From Lotmaria passim (lineage: Eukaryota > Euglenozoa > Kinetoplastea > Trypanosomatida > Trypanosomatidae), in the NCBI GenBank assembly GCA_037349495.1, contig CP140194.1, positions 932,001 to 996,000 on the forward strand: a DNA stretch of 64,000 nt, given 5' to 3'. The notes beneath the pieces are model-generated. The model had not been told where the DNA came from. It did not search any database and saw only the letters and a list, made by a program, of their open reading frames with translations. Shown in pieces: positions 23,364 through 33,367 of the stretch; the stretch's first letter is position 1, and each line of letters opens with the position of its first letter. Position numbers and translations under genes: made by a program.

Positions 23364-24500
23364 TCACTTTTCCGAAGACCGCTTCGACGTGTCGCCACTT
23401 GCGCTTTCAGACGGTTTTGGCGCTGCGTCAGCGGACGACGGAGCCTGGGCGTCGGCGGCGGCGGCGACGCTCTCGCGATGACTCTCCGGCGATTCTGAAA
23501 AGGCGGAGTTGCCCGTTGACTTTGGCCTCACCACTTCCTCGGGCGTTCCCGTCACGTCATTCGCCGCGTGCTGAAAACCAGAGAGCCCATCCTTTGTTTC
23601 GGATGGCTTCCGCGTCTTCCCAATTCCCGGCAAATGGAACTCGTCATCGTCGTCCTCGCTCTCAAGGCTGCGGTTTGTAATCCAATTTGTCGATGGGTAC
23701 GCTCGGCGTGAGCCCGGCATCCCTCTCGGAATCGGTTCCGCCGCCGCTGTCGCCGTGTCTGCGCGTGGAGAAGCACCGCTGCGGCTTTCTTCCCACTCCA
23801 CCTGTCGTGCGGCCCGCTCCATCTCACCCTGAAGGTTGTCAGCGCGCCGTGCACGCTCGCCATCTCTGCTGTACGCGTCCGGCCGGCCCTGCCGCCACTC
23901 GATGTGCATGCTGTTCGCGACCGGGCATGCCTTGTGCAGCTTCTCCGCAAATGCCATCACTTCCTCGCGAGAGGCCGATGGCGCATCAATGTAGCCGACC
24001 ACGACGTCCTCGTGGCCCACGGCACTCGTCGCGGCGGCCTTCTCCAGCACCATCTGCACGTTCTTCACGTCGATGCCCTGCTCCAACGCCACCTCTGCCG
24101 CATGGGAGGCGGTGCAGTGCTGCAGCACCGCCATCACGCCCGCCTTCGTCGACGTCATCTGTTGAAGAGCCTCCTTCGCCTCTTGCATGCCCAGCGCTAC
24201 ACGTTGCTTCCACGACAGCTGCGAGCGCTCCTGCTGCGCTTCCGCCCGCTCCGCGGCGTCCTTGGCGGCTTGCGCGTTGAGAATGGCCTGGTACATCTCT
24301 TTGTGCTTGCGTCGCTTCTCCCGCATCTCAGGACTCTCGGAAGGATCCTCGCCTTTGAGGAACTCGAGGGTCTGCGAGGCGGAGTCGACGTACGCCTTGG
24401 CGCCTGACTGCATCTTGTACGAAAGGTAAGACGGCACCTTCCGCAGCTCCTCCATAAAGACGGAGAAGAGGCCTAGCTTGGCGAGGGAGCGCCGATACAT
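23364..24500 (-). CDS. OsmC/Ohr-like domain protein with long extensions
   Basis: 378 residues, ATG at 24500. Residues about 118-200 match the C-terminal half of the OsmC/Ohr fold: AVLQHCTASHAAEVALEQG (C129) starts the central helix, NVQMVLEKA and DVVVGYIDAP are the following strands, and KLHKACPVANSMHIEW contains the second Cys in the family motif CPV (C192). In bacterial members these two Cys reduce organic hydroperoxides, so that activity is possible here. The N-terminal 115 residues are helical and charged and start MYRRSLAKLGLFSVF, which could be a mitochondrial presequence. About 170 C-terminal residues are polar, with an acidic SEDDDDEF stretch, and look disordered. The usual OsmC length is about 140, so the extensions are unusual. 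The N-terminal beta half of the fold is not recognisable. Confidence 0.72.
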   Translation of the reverse strand: MYRRSLAKLGLFSVFMEELRKVPSYLSYKMQSGAKAYVDSASQTLEFLKGEDPSESPEMREKRRKHKEMYQAILNAQAAKDAAERAEAQQERSQLSWKQRVALGMQEAKEALQQMTSTKAGVMAVLQHCTASHAAEVALEQGIDVKNVQMVLEKAAATSAVGHEDVVVGYIDAPSASREEVMAFAEKLHKACPVANSMHIEWRQGRPDAYSRDGERARRADNLQGEMERAARQVEWEESRSGASPRADTATAAAEPIPRGMPGSRRAYPSTNWITNRSLESEDDDDEFHLPGIGKTRKPSETKDGLSGFQHAANDVTGTPEEVVRPKSTGNSAFSESPESHRESVAAAADAQAPSSADAAPKPSESASGDTSKRSSEK

Positions 24501-24998
24501 GACGACGGCTTCGTATAAAGCAAGATTTGAAACACGCCTTGTTAACGTTTTTTTTTTTCTCTTTTGTTCTTTCGTTCAGGTTCATTTTCAAAGAGAAAAA
24601 AAAAGGTTGGAAGAGGAGAAAGGGGGAGGGTTCAAGGCTGATTGTGAAAAGGTGCATTAGACAACGACTAGCCATGCCGTCGACCCCCTAAGATCCTGAG
24701 GAGTGGCCACTGCTGTTGTGTTTGTCTGTTCCGACTGCGCAAGTAAAATAAGTAAACAAGTAACATAAACAGTGACAGAGAACTCGCATTCTCTTTTTTT
24801 TTTTTTTTACATCATAGGTGCCAATTCCATGTGCAACAGAAAACGAAAAAAGAAGAGTTCATTAAAAAAAAAAAAAGAACATACGCACACTACAGTAATC
24901 TACATTGACGTTGATAGAAAAAGAAGAAAGGGAGAAAAAAACCGACGCCATTCTCCACGCGGCAGTGAGAAAAAAACGAAAAAAAAAAAAAGAAATCA
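24501..24998. other. intergenic spacer
   Basis: 3' UTR of the gene at 24999-27776 and leader of the OsmC-like gene. It holds T15 at 24794-24808 and A12 runs near 24865 and 24980. No gene is seen. Confidence 0.6.
24569..24640 (-). promoter_or_regulatory. spliced-leader acceptor, OsmC-like gene
   Basis: A C/T block of about 50 bases is followed by the first AG in a GAAAG context at 24570-24569; 68-base leader. Other AGs follow closely, so the exact site is uncertain. Confidence 0.4.
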
Positions 24999-27776
24999 TC
25001 AATCAAGCTGCTGAAAGACCTCACGCTGGCGCTCAATGAACTGGCGGTCACCGTCGCGGTACGGCAGGACGTGGCTCCCAGGCTTCTGACCAATCGACGT
25101 ACTTGGCGCGGCAGCCTCTTTGCCAGCGTTAATGACCGCCGCGTTTTTCTCTGTGCAGGTGGAGAGGACATACGACGTGAGGCCGGCTCGCGGAGGTATT
25201 GGAGGCGGCGGCGTGCTCGACTCGCACGTCGACGCCGTCGCGCTGACGATCGTGTGTCGCCTTGCTCGCGGTGCTGACAACAACGCTCCCGAGCTACCAC
25301 CACCGCCACCACCGGTTGACGCATGCGGAGGAGACGGTATGATTCCACCAAACACAGGACTGGCATGGGCGGTGGTGCGGTCCAGATACTTGATAATGTG
25401 GCCGCTGTCGACCGAGGTGGCGGGGCCGACGTCGCCACATCCGCTTGGCGCCGCAGCCATCCCGCGCTCCCGCTGCCGCGACGCCTGCTGCTTACTCTTC
25501 CACAACTGCAAATACGGCAGCGAAACAGGGGAGAGGGAAGAGGGCGCAGCGGTCGTAGCTGCGCCGCCCGCCGCAGCCGTCTCGACAGAGGACACACTCG
25601 CGTACGTCTTCGGGACCGAAAGCGTGTTGGCTGGCTTTGCTGGCGTTGTTCTCGCAGTGCTTTGTTGCCCCGGAGCCGGCGTGCGGGGATCGAAGAAAGC
25701 AAATTGGCTAGGGGCGTGCTCGCGCCGCTCCACGTCGGCTTGCCGCACCAGCGCCCGCGCGTACTGCTCGTTGAAGTCGACGTAAGCGTCGTACTGTGAG
25801 ACGAGGTGAGCGATCCGCTCCGACAGCGGCTGCGTTGTTTGGCGCGCGTTGGAGCGCAGGTGGCCCTCGGCATCCAACTTCTCCAGAAGCTGTTGTACTG
25901 CAATGGTGCGCAGGTGCATCTCGCGAGCGGCTGCAGCTTCCGCTGGGTGCATCATGCCATGTGCTTGTTGCTCGTCCAAAGCTCGCACGATGACGGTGGC
26001 GACGTCGGGACCGTGTTGGGCGAGCCGCTCCGCCAATTCCAGCAACGAGGCACGATCGCTTTGACGCAGCAATTCCTCGTACAGAGGAGGAAGGGAACTG
26101 CTAACGTCGCTGGCTATCCTATCGCTGTCGCTTTTCTTGGTTGGCGTCGCCGAACTGCTGAGTGTCTTCCCTGATTGCTTGCTAGTCGACTGCTGCGGTC
26201 GCTGCGACGAAGCTGGGGTGTGGAGTCGAGTCCAGAGACGAGTTACGGTGTCTTGTGCCTCCCGCAGCACGCTGGCCTGCTCCACCACCTGCCGCTCCAT
26301 GCGAGACATGTACGCGTAGAGGCAGTTCTCGCGGTTCAGCGTCAAGGCGGCGTAGTCGTGTAGCGCGCCGTTCGCGACGCAGACCTCCGCACTCTCCTTG
26401 ATGAGCGTGTCCAGCGCCGCCTGCATCGCCGCCTCGCTCGCGTCCATGCGCTGGCGCAGCTCCAGTGACAGCTGCCGCACTTCGACCACAGCGCTGCACG
26501 CCTCGGCCTCGCCTTGTGCAACGGTGCCGCGCAGCACGTCGTCGGCCAGCTTTGTCCGCGTCGCCTCTGCGTCCAAGGCGTCGCGCTGGGCCTTGATTTT
26601 GGCTTGGTACTGCTGGTGCTGCAGCTCTACCCTCTGCATCAGCGAGATAAAGGCGCGGCCGACGGCATTCAGTTCCCGTTGCAGCTCCTCGACCTGACGC
26701 AGCCGCTCTGCATCCGCCGCCGCCGCCGCACCTACCGGCGTTGTCGCTGCTTGCGCGGTGACGATGCCCTCCTTTTCCGCTGCATGTTGCCCGTCCATGA
26801 CAGGTGAAGCAGCTGCGCTGCTGTTTCTTGGGCAAGTTTCGTTGCTCTGCTTCGCAAGCTCGTCCGCCGTGGTAGGCTTCAGAGGAGAGGAGAAGTACGC
26901 CGCATCCGCGCAGCTCCCGTTCTCCCTCCGCGCTGTGATGCTCTCCACCGCACGCGCGAAGACGTTCTTTAGCCGCTCAACTTCTTCGCGGTCGGCTTCG
27001 GAAAAGCGAAAGGCAGGCGGGTGCGGGTCCGGCTTGCTCGGGTCAAAGCCCCGCACCTCCTCCATCGGTGTCCCGTGCTCCGACACCGTCTCGTGCCCCG
27101 GACTGAGAGCAGGCGCGACGTCACCCGCCAGAACAGGATCAAGCTCCCCCGACAGCACTCGGGTGTCAGCGCTGATCTGCGTGCCACACTCTGTGAGGCG
27201 CGTCAGCAGCATCTCGATGCCGCCCAAAGCGCAGCGTGTGATGGCGTTGGCGTGTTGCAGGCGCTGCTGACAGCTCTGCTCGATCTGCTGCGTCGCCTTC
27301 GTCAGCCGTGCAATCTCACGGCTATGTGGGGCGTGAGAGCTTTGCAGGTAGTTGCTCCATAACGCCTGATGCTCCTCCTCCCACTCCTCGATAATCTGCT
27401 GCGCACCGGTGTTGTGGGCGGCGAGGAAGTCCTTTAGCATGCGGGTCCGCCGCTGCTTTGCGCTTAGGGAGCTGTGGTTGAACGCAGCGTAGTTGATGGA
27501 CGCAAGAGCGTTGGCGGTGATCTGCCCAGGTGTCGACGCCGCCGTAACGACGGAGCTGCCTCTCTCTTCCTTCGTCGCTGTCTGGCTTGGCGTGGCGGAC
27601 GTTTTCTGCGTCTGTGCGGATGCCGTCGAAGCGCGCTTCGACGGCGAGGCAGGAGAGCGAGCAGCAGACAAGCCTCGCTTCTGCGCGTTACGCGACGCAC
27701 TTTTTCTCGCATTTTTCTGGGAGCCGCCGCTCTTTAAGGTGGTGCAGATGTTTTGACTGATTCCTTTCTGATCCAT
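24999..27776 (-). CDS. coiled-coil protein with basic N-terminus, unknown function
   Basis: 925 residues from the ATG at 27776, beginning MDQKGISQNICTTLKSGGSQ. The first 100 residues are basic and rich in Ser, Thr and Pro, a composition seen in microtubule- or nucleic-acid-binding tails. Helical regions lie at about 130-230 (QIIEEWEEEHQALW) and 360-520 (RLRQVEELQRELNAVGRAF, then long Glu/Gln/Arg heptads). A further helical block at about 590-700 contains LPPLYEELLRQSDRASLLEL. The last 180 residues are low-complexity with a poly-Gly run. No enzyme motif is visible; a cytoskeletal or basal-body component is a guess. The frame stays open to 28214 from non-ATG codons through poly-Phe encoded by T tracts, which is clearly non-coding. 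Acceptor AG at 27871-27870 gives a 93-base leader without upstream ATG. Confidence 0.78.
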   Translation of the reverse strand: MDQKGISQNICTTLKSGGSQKNARKSASRNAQKRGLSAARSPASPSKRASTASAQTQKTSATPSQTATKEERGSSVVTAASTPGQITANALASINYAAFNHSSLSAKQRRTRMLKDFLAAHNTGAQQIIEEWEEEHQALWSNYLQSSHAPHSREIARLTKATQQIEQSCQQRLQHANAITRCALGGIEMLLTRLTECGTQISADTRVLSGELDPVLAGDVAPALSPGHETVSEHGTPMEEVRGFDPSKPDPHPPAFRFSEADREEVERLKNVFARAVESITARRENGSCADAAYFSSPLKPTTADELAKQSNETCPRNSSAAASPVMDGQHAAEKEGIVTAQAATTPVGAAAAADAERLRQVEELQRELNAVGRAFISLMQRVELQHQQYQAKIKAQRDALDAEATRTKLADDVLRGTVAQGEAEACSAVVEVRQLSLELRQRMDASEAAMQAALDTLIKESAEVCVANGALHDYAALTLNRENCLYAYMSRMERQVVEQASVLREAQDTVTRLWTRLHTPASSQRPQQSTSKQSGKTLSSSATPTKKSDSDRIASDVSSSLPPLYEELLRQSDRASLLELAERLAQHGPDVATVIVRALDEQQAHGMMHPAEAAAAREMHLRTIAVQQLLEKLDAEGHLRSNARQTTQPLSERIAHLVSQYDAYVDFNEQYARALVRQADVERREHAPSQFAFFDPRTPAPGQQSTARTTPAKPANTLSVPKTYASVSSVETAAAGGAATTAAPSSLSPVSLPYLQLWKSKQQASRQRERGMAAAPSGCGDVGPATSVDSGHIIKYLDRTTAHASPVFGGIIPSPPHASTGGGGGGSSGALLSAPRARRHTIVSATASTCESSTPPPPIPPRAGLTSYVLSTCTEKNAAVINAGKEAAAPSTSIGQKPGSHVLPYRDGDRQFIERQREVFQQLD

Positions 27777-29508
27777 CTTGCCTGTTTGGCGGTGGGTGAA
27801 CGTTAAACACGTTGCTGCCTTCCGTATTGAGGTCAACAATGCAGAGGAAGAGTGTCTCTTTGCTGTTGCCTTAGAAGAGTTGGAAAAAGTACCAACAATT
27901 TTGTGGAAGTAAGAAAGAGGAAAAAAAAAAAAAAGAGAAAAGAGAAGGAGTAAGAAGAAGAAAAAAAAAAAGCACACACAAACAGATATACCTGCTCCTC
28001 CCCTCTCATAAGTGAACAGCAGAAACAAATCACTTTTTTTGCCGTGGGAGGCATTTCGTGCCACCCAACACCAAAAAAAAAAAAAAAATGTAAACTGAGC
28101 CGCACCAGGCGATTTAAATGAGGCGGTTCCAGACACACCACCGTTAACCACGGGTGAAGATACAAAAAAAAAAAAAAGTGTCTTCTCTCTCTTTGGCGCA
28201 CGACATACACGCACACAAAGAAAAAAAAAACTACTATCCTAACCACAACAAGCAAAGCAACAAAACAGCGCTAACGAATACGCCATTGCCTCGCCATTTC
28301 ACTCTAACTGGGTCATTACTATAACTTTTTTTTCCATTTTTAGATACAGCAAAAAAAAAAAAAATGAGAATAAGAAGGGTACCACTTCCAAAATTTTCAT
28401 CGGTTTTCCACACATTCACACACACAACAGTAAAAGCAAACAAACAAGGCATCGCCGTGTATTTAATGCACTTCTGTACAAGAGAGGAAAATGAAAAACA
28501 CCTGATCAGTAACGAGCGCGTTCGTTTTTTTTTTTTTTCTCTTGCTACATCGAAAGAGAACCACTGCAAAAAAAAAAAAGAAAGAAAAGGGGGAAAAAAG
28601 ACACTTGGCCCCATTGCCAGTGCTGATCAGCCGCTAACGCTTTCGCTTTCACGACTGACGACATTCTTTTTTTTTTTTTGTTCATGCTGATCGAAACAAG
28701 TGGACACAAGTGTCACGTACGCTAGTCACTCCTGCAGGCAGGAAAAAAGCGTTCTTTTAAATGAAGCGAAGCAACAACACTTGAGCAAAGGACCCAACAC
28801 GACGACGGCACCATCAACAACAGCAAAGAAAAGCTGAGCGTAATAATAGAGAATATGGAAAAAGCCACCTTCTACTAGGGGAAAAAAAAGGGCACACACT
28901 CACACACACACGCCCGTTTATGTAAGCACTTTAGAGTTATACAAGAAGGAAAGATAACGAAGTGGTAAATCGCGATGCATCTACCTTGAAGAAAGAAAAG
29001 CGTTCAGAGTCAGTGGTGGCTTAAAGGTACAACGCGTGCTAGAGGTAAGCATGGCTTTAACGTGGTGCATGCACCAAAAAAAAAAAAAAAGAGAAAAGGA
29101 AAAAAACCAGATCAAAATCAGAAAGAGGATCAACATAGCTACGCCTAGCTGCATTTTCGAAATTAGCATTGTAACATTTTTTTTTTTCATTAGTATTCAA
29201 GTGCGCTTCAACAGGAATAAAAAAAAAAAAGGTCAGTAAATAATAGCGGAAAAGTAATACGAGCATACACGAATACACTGAAGGACTTGCGAAAAGAACC
29301 ACGTGCTGGCTAATTGTAAGGAAACGAAGGCAAAAAAAAAAAAAAGACTGTGAGCCTTCAACTCCTACTAATTCGTCGACGCCTCGGACGACGCTGGAAT
29401 GGAAAAAAAAAAAAGATGCAGCTGTAAGCAAACCACTTATTCGTTTCACAAGCCGGAAAAGCACGAATCACAATGATATGATCAGAGACTACGCAAAAGG
29501 CCACCTCG
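27777..29508. other. longest intergenic spacer (1.7 kb)
   Basis: AT-rich, with more than ten homopolymer runs of 10-16 bases in both orientations (A runs near 27930, 28075, 28155, 28350, 29075, 29335; T runs near 28535, 28670, 29180). No coding-like frame, tRNA or repeat unit was found. Confidence 0.6.
27870..27970 (-). promoter_or_regulatory. spliced-leader acceptor, gene at 24999-27776
   Basis: About 70 bases of almost pure T/C (two T runs of 11-13) and then AG at 27871-27870. Confidence 0.6.
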
Positions 29509-31902
29509 TTAGTACTCCCCGGCGTCTTGCACAAGACAGTACAACCGCAGCGGCCGCTTCGCCTTGCTGCAACTCCGCTGGGCGTCCACAGACGCCGTGT
29601 CTGTGAAGTCTGCCGCGTGGCCTCCCGAGACGTCCACTCCACCACCGCGCACGGACACATCGGAGGGCACGCCGAAGGCGGGCGCAGATGACGCCCGCGC
29701 TGCCGTCGCACTTGCGGGCTTGCGTGTTGTGCTGATCTCCGCCAAGGAGACGAGGTCCGCTGGATCCATCTCGTCGTGTTCTAGCATGATCGTAATGCGC
29801 GTGGAGAAGCGCGGGACTGTCGGCAGTGGCCGCGTCATGTAAGGACTCTCCGCCTCCGTCGCTGATGCTCTCACAGCTGATGTGGTGGACGGCTTTGGCG
29901 AGCAAGTGCCAATCCACGCCTCGCGACGCGGCACGCAGCTGGCGCACACCGTCAAGAGCGGCTTTACTGCGAATGGCAAAGCGAGGAACGCGGGCTGCTC
30001 CTGCTCCAAGTTGTCCGCCGCCGCCTCCGTCACGACCTCCCCCATCGTGAAGACCGGGTCCGGTACCAGGAATGGCGGAAGGCTACTGTCGTCGTCGTCG
30101 TCGTCTTCCTCCTCCTCACCTTGCAGCCGCTCCCCGCTGCTGTCGCTGTCTCTGCCCTCGTGATCCGCCAACTCGCCGCTGCCACGCTGTTTTTCATGCA
30201 TGCTGCGCACAATTGCACGCAAAACAGAGTTAGGGCTCTTTTTCCACCCGCCGCCCAATGAAACCGTCAAGTCCGTCTGGTGCGGGTTATGGAAGCGCAC
30301 GCGGGTGATGGCGTGGAAGTGGGCCGGAATTGGATAGCGTGCCTGCGTTTCTCTCGCACGACGCGCCGCGACCTTCTTCCATTCCTGAAGCGCTAACAGA
30401 CGCTGCACCGGCGTGAGTGCGGGCAGCGGAGCCCGCGAGGAGGCGGGGGAGGGAGGCGAGAGCGACGTGGCGGACGCGGCTGCCTCGCCGCTTCGGCTAC
30501 GGCGACTGCGACGTCCACGCATCTTGCTTTCTCGTGCAGCGCGACCCGGTGTGCTGTCTCCCTGCGCTGACGCGGCGACTGCAGCGGCGGCGTCACTGTT
30601 TGTCTCCGCTGCTTTGCTGCCAGCTGGTGGTGACTGAAGATGGGGCGGCGGCACTAGCTGCTCCATCTCGCGCACGTGAATAAACACAGTGTTGGTGGCG
30701 TACTGCTCGGCGCAGAGACGCTGGCGGAGTTCGTGAAACTGCCTCGAGGTCAGCGCGGGCGCGATGGCAGGTGGCAGGGCGTCCGCTGCCGATGCAGCTC
30801 CGAAGAAGGGTGCTGTCAGTGTTGTTGTTGTTGTTGCTACGGGTGCGGAGGCGGACGATGGTACCTGGACTTGGTTCATATCCCGCACATACGTCTTCAA
30901 GTGCCCCTCACTGCGAGGGAGCGCGGTGAAAAGGAAGGAGACAGAGGCGGACACCATGATCAGCTTCGTGAAGCTGCACCGCTCCGCAATGCGCTGCTCC
31001 TCCGTTCGTGGGGTGTTGGCAAGCATGTTGCGTGTGTAGTAGATCGGCGCTAGGGAGCCGGCGGACGGCGGCTGTGAGGAGACAGAATCGGTGGTAACGG
31101 CGTGCATCGGTGCCACCGTGAGGGTGGGGTGCGGTCCACCCTCCGCGGGCGAGCTGCTGTTTAACCTGCTGTGGGTGCCCGTGGCTCGACGCCTTCCACG
31201 CGCGTCCTTCACCTTTTTCTTTGCGCGTGTCGAGCTGATGGGATTGCTGCCAGCTGTCTCGCTCCCAACCACCTCCACACCCACCGTCGGGGGCTCGACG
31301 GGTGGCAAGGAGGTGGCCTCGTCAATCGGTCGCCTGCGCGCAGTACCAGTGGGACCTATCGTCGGCGAACTACCGCGAGGGCTCGACCCGGACCCTTGCT
31401 TTCGCGGCCCTCGCTTTGGCGCCTTGGCGCGCGAAGCGGCGGTATCGGACTTGCCGGATCTATGTTGTGCCGCAACAGGCACCGAAGCAGCGGCACCGCT
31501 GCTCGTCGAGGCGGTGGTGGCGTTCACAGGCAGCGGGGCGGACTCTAACTCCGGCTCCACTGCCGCCGCGGCTGATGGACCACTTCGCGACGATGCCGCA
31601 GAGGCGGACGGGAGGTGCCGCCGAGTTTGTTTACGGCTGCGATGACTGCCCGCGGCGCTAGAGCTGGAGCCTCCTCCGTCAGCCACCGCAGCCGAGGACG
31701 ACGAGCCGGTGCTTGTGGGCAGCTGCTTGCGGAGAGCTGTGGTCGTGCTGAAGCACCGCTGGTTGTTTTCTATAGAGGAGAAACACCAGGGAGGACATAC
31801 AGGGCCGCCTCTAGATGCTTGAGTAGATGTGAATCTATGAAAAGAACTACTACAGCGTAGCTTCGCTACTGCGCTGACATGCTGGCGAACTAGGGAACGC
31901 AT
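29509..31902 (-). CDS. probable mitochondrial protein of unknown function
   Basis: 797 residues from the ATG at 31902, beginning MRSLVRQHVSAVAKLRCSSS. The first 60 residues are rich in Arg, Ser and Leu and free of acidic residues, as in trypanosomatid mitochondrial presequences. Much of the chain is Ser/Ala/Pro low complexity. Ordered pieces are RCSFTKLIMVSASVSFLFTA, the block around RYPIPAHFHAITRVRFHNPH, and the C-terminus around TRITIMLEHDEMDPADLVSL. An acidic run of Glu and Asp (plus-strand 30085-30118) precedes LPPFLVPDPVF. I do not recognise the family. Mitochondrial RNA-processing or ribosome-associated proteins of trypanosomatids often look like this, but that is only context. The ATG is preceded at 13 bases by a T run and AG, which fixes the start; the seven codons further upstream begin with TTG and span the acceptor. 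Confidence 0.75.
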   Translation of the reverse strand: MRSLVRQHVSAVAKLRCSSSFHRFTSTQASRGGPVCPPWCFSSIENNQRCFSTTTALRKQLPTSTGSSSSAAVADGGGSSSSAAGSHRSRKQTRRHLPSASAASSRSGPSAAAAVEPELESAPLPVNATTASTSSGAAASVPVAAQHRSGKSDTAASRAKAPKRGPRKQGSGSSPRGSSPTIGPTGTARRRPIDEATSLPPVEPPTVGVEVVGSETAGSNPISSTRAKKKVKDARGRRRATGTHSRLNSSSPAEGGPHPTLTVAPMHAVTTDSVSSQPPSAGSLAPIYYTRNMLANTPRTEEQRIAERCSFTKLIMVSASVSFLFTALPRSEGHLKTYVRDMNQVQVPSSASAPVATTTTTLTAPFFGAASAADALPPAIAPALTSRQFHELRQRLCAEQYATNTVFIHVREMEQLVPPPHLQSPPAGSKAAETNSDAAAAVAASAQGDSTPGRAARESKMRGRRSRRSRSGEAAASATSLSPPSPASSRAPLPALTPVQRLLALQEWKKVAARRARETQARYPIPAHFHAITRVRFHNPHQTDLTVSLGGGWKKSPNSVLRAIVRSMHEKQRGSGELADHEGRDSDSSGERLQGEEEEDDDDDDSSLPPFLVPDPVFTMGEVVTEAAADNLEQEQPAFLALPFAVKPLLTVCASCVPRREAWIGTCSPKPSTTSAVRASATEAESPYMTRPLPTVPRFSTRITIMLEHDEMDPADLVSLAEISTTRKPASATAARASSAPAFGVPSDVSVRGGGVDVSGGHAADFTDTASVDAQRSCSKAKRPLRLYCLVQDAGEY

Positions 31903-31915
31903 TTTTGCGTTCTTA

Positions 31916-31938
31916 CTTAGCAAAAAAAAAAAAAAGAG
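31916..31938 (-). promoter_or_regulatory. spliced-leader acceptor, gene at 29509-31902
   Basis: A T run of about 14 followed by GCTAAG, with AG at 31917-31916; 13-base leader. Confidence 0.6.
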
Positions 31939-32874
31939 GTCCAGTTTTTCCTTTCACATCAAACAACAACAACAACCGACTTATCAGAAAAAAAAAAGGA
32001 AAAAGATCACTTAAACTCAAGCAGTATTTAAAAAAAAAAAAAACACAAAGAAACGAGTGCTTCACGTCAGCACGTTTCCTTTTGCTTTTGAGTTTATTGA
32101 AACGACGACCGCGGCTCCGCTGCTGGCAGCGCGAACCACCTTATCCTAAAGAGAAAGAGAAAAAAGGCAAAAATGAAAAACGCCGACTGGAAGCAAGACA
32201 AACGAACAAAAAGGCACACACTGATTTGTATGTCAATGCCGCAAAAAAAAAAAAAAAAGAAAAAGATGAGGAGAACAAAGCAGTGTTACTCCAAAATCGG
32301 GGGAAGGAAAAAGCTGGGATAGCTGCTATCTTACTTCAGAACAAAAGGCAAACAAAAAAGAATATAGATAGATAGATGTGGGCTTATATATATGAAAAAA
32401 AAAAAAAAACAGTCACTGTATAGAAAACAATGCCACGAACTTTGAAGAAAGTAAGGACAAAACAAAGAACACAAAGGCCCCCGTATACACTCTATGAATA
32501 GCAGTCGTAAGAACAGAAGGAGAAACTTCAAAGTGTGGCAATAGTTGCCGTCGTTCGGTGAAAAAAAAAAAAAAAGAGAATTGGAAAACAGAAATAAGTC
32601 ACGCTGGGACAAGAACGCCGACAAAGAAGAGTGGGGGAAAGAAGGATGAGAGAGTATAACTACTATTGGACACTTCGACTATCCGTCCAATTCTTCTCCG
32701 CGCATCCACTACACAAGAAGAAAAAAGATGGAGAATTCAAGCAATTATATAAGTGTGTAAAGGGTTTCGAAGGCCGTGTGGATGAGGTGGATGTAACCGC
32801 GGTGAAAAGAGGTGAAGAAGAGGAAAAGAGAAACAGAGAACGATTTAGAGGAAAAGGTGAAACAGTCCGATACA

Positions 32875-32900
32875 TAAACAAACAAACAAACAAACAAACA
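32875..32900. repeat. (AAAC)n repeat
   Basis: About six tetranucleotide units in a spacer. Confidence 0.9.
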
Positions 32901-33367
32901 GAAAAAAAAACTAGCAACAACGAGAGCTTCACCAAACGGGAAGAAGCAGATGAGTGAAGAGATTTTTCTTTTCCTGCGATAGGCAAATAGACATCAGCAA
33001 CAAAGCAACACAGTTGAAGATCGTGCTCTTTTTTTTCCCCTAAAAGGTTGCTTTTCCCTCAGTGGCGAGATAAAAACGTTGTTTTTTTTTTTTTTGTTTT
33101 GTTGTTCATTGCTTTGACACCCCATACACATATGTGTATCTTACGGGGTCAAATAATGAAGAAGAGAACGCAATAAAAGGAAAAAGAGCTCCCCTTTCAA
33201 CAACAACAACAAAAAAAAAAAAAAATGCCATAGGTAACGCAGACTTACCGTTATGTTCTTCCCCATTTTCTGTGCCAACGTGAGATTCAGTTGCGTGTTT
33301 TTGTACGTTTATACGTGTGTGCTGTGATGTAAAAGAAGAAGAAAGAAAAAAAAAAAAAGAAAACCGA

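Larger units (their letters stand above)
31903..33367. other. intergenic spacer (1.5 kb)
   Basis: 3' UTR of the BCS1-like gene and leader of the mitochondrial-type gene. It holds many A runs on the plus strand, an (AAAC)n repeat near 32880 and T14 near 33083. No gene is seen. Confidence 0.6.

Noticed and set aside
24890-25903. 337-codon open frame on the minus strand
   Set aside because: Overlaps the coiled-coil gene at 24999-27776 in another frame; Arg/Ser low complexity.
27777-28214. 146-codon extension of the coiled-coil frame with apparent hydrophobic segments
   Set aside because: Poly-Phe comes from T tracts of the splice signal; no ATG start.
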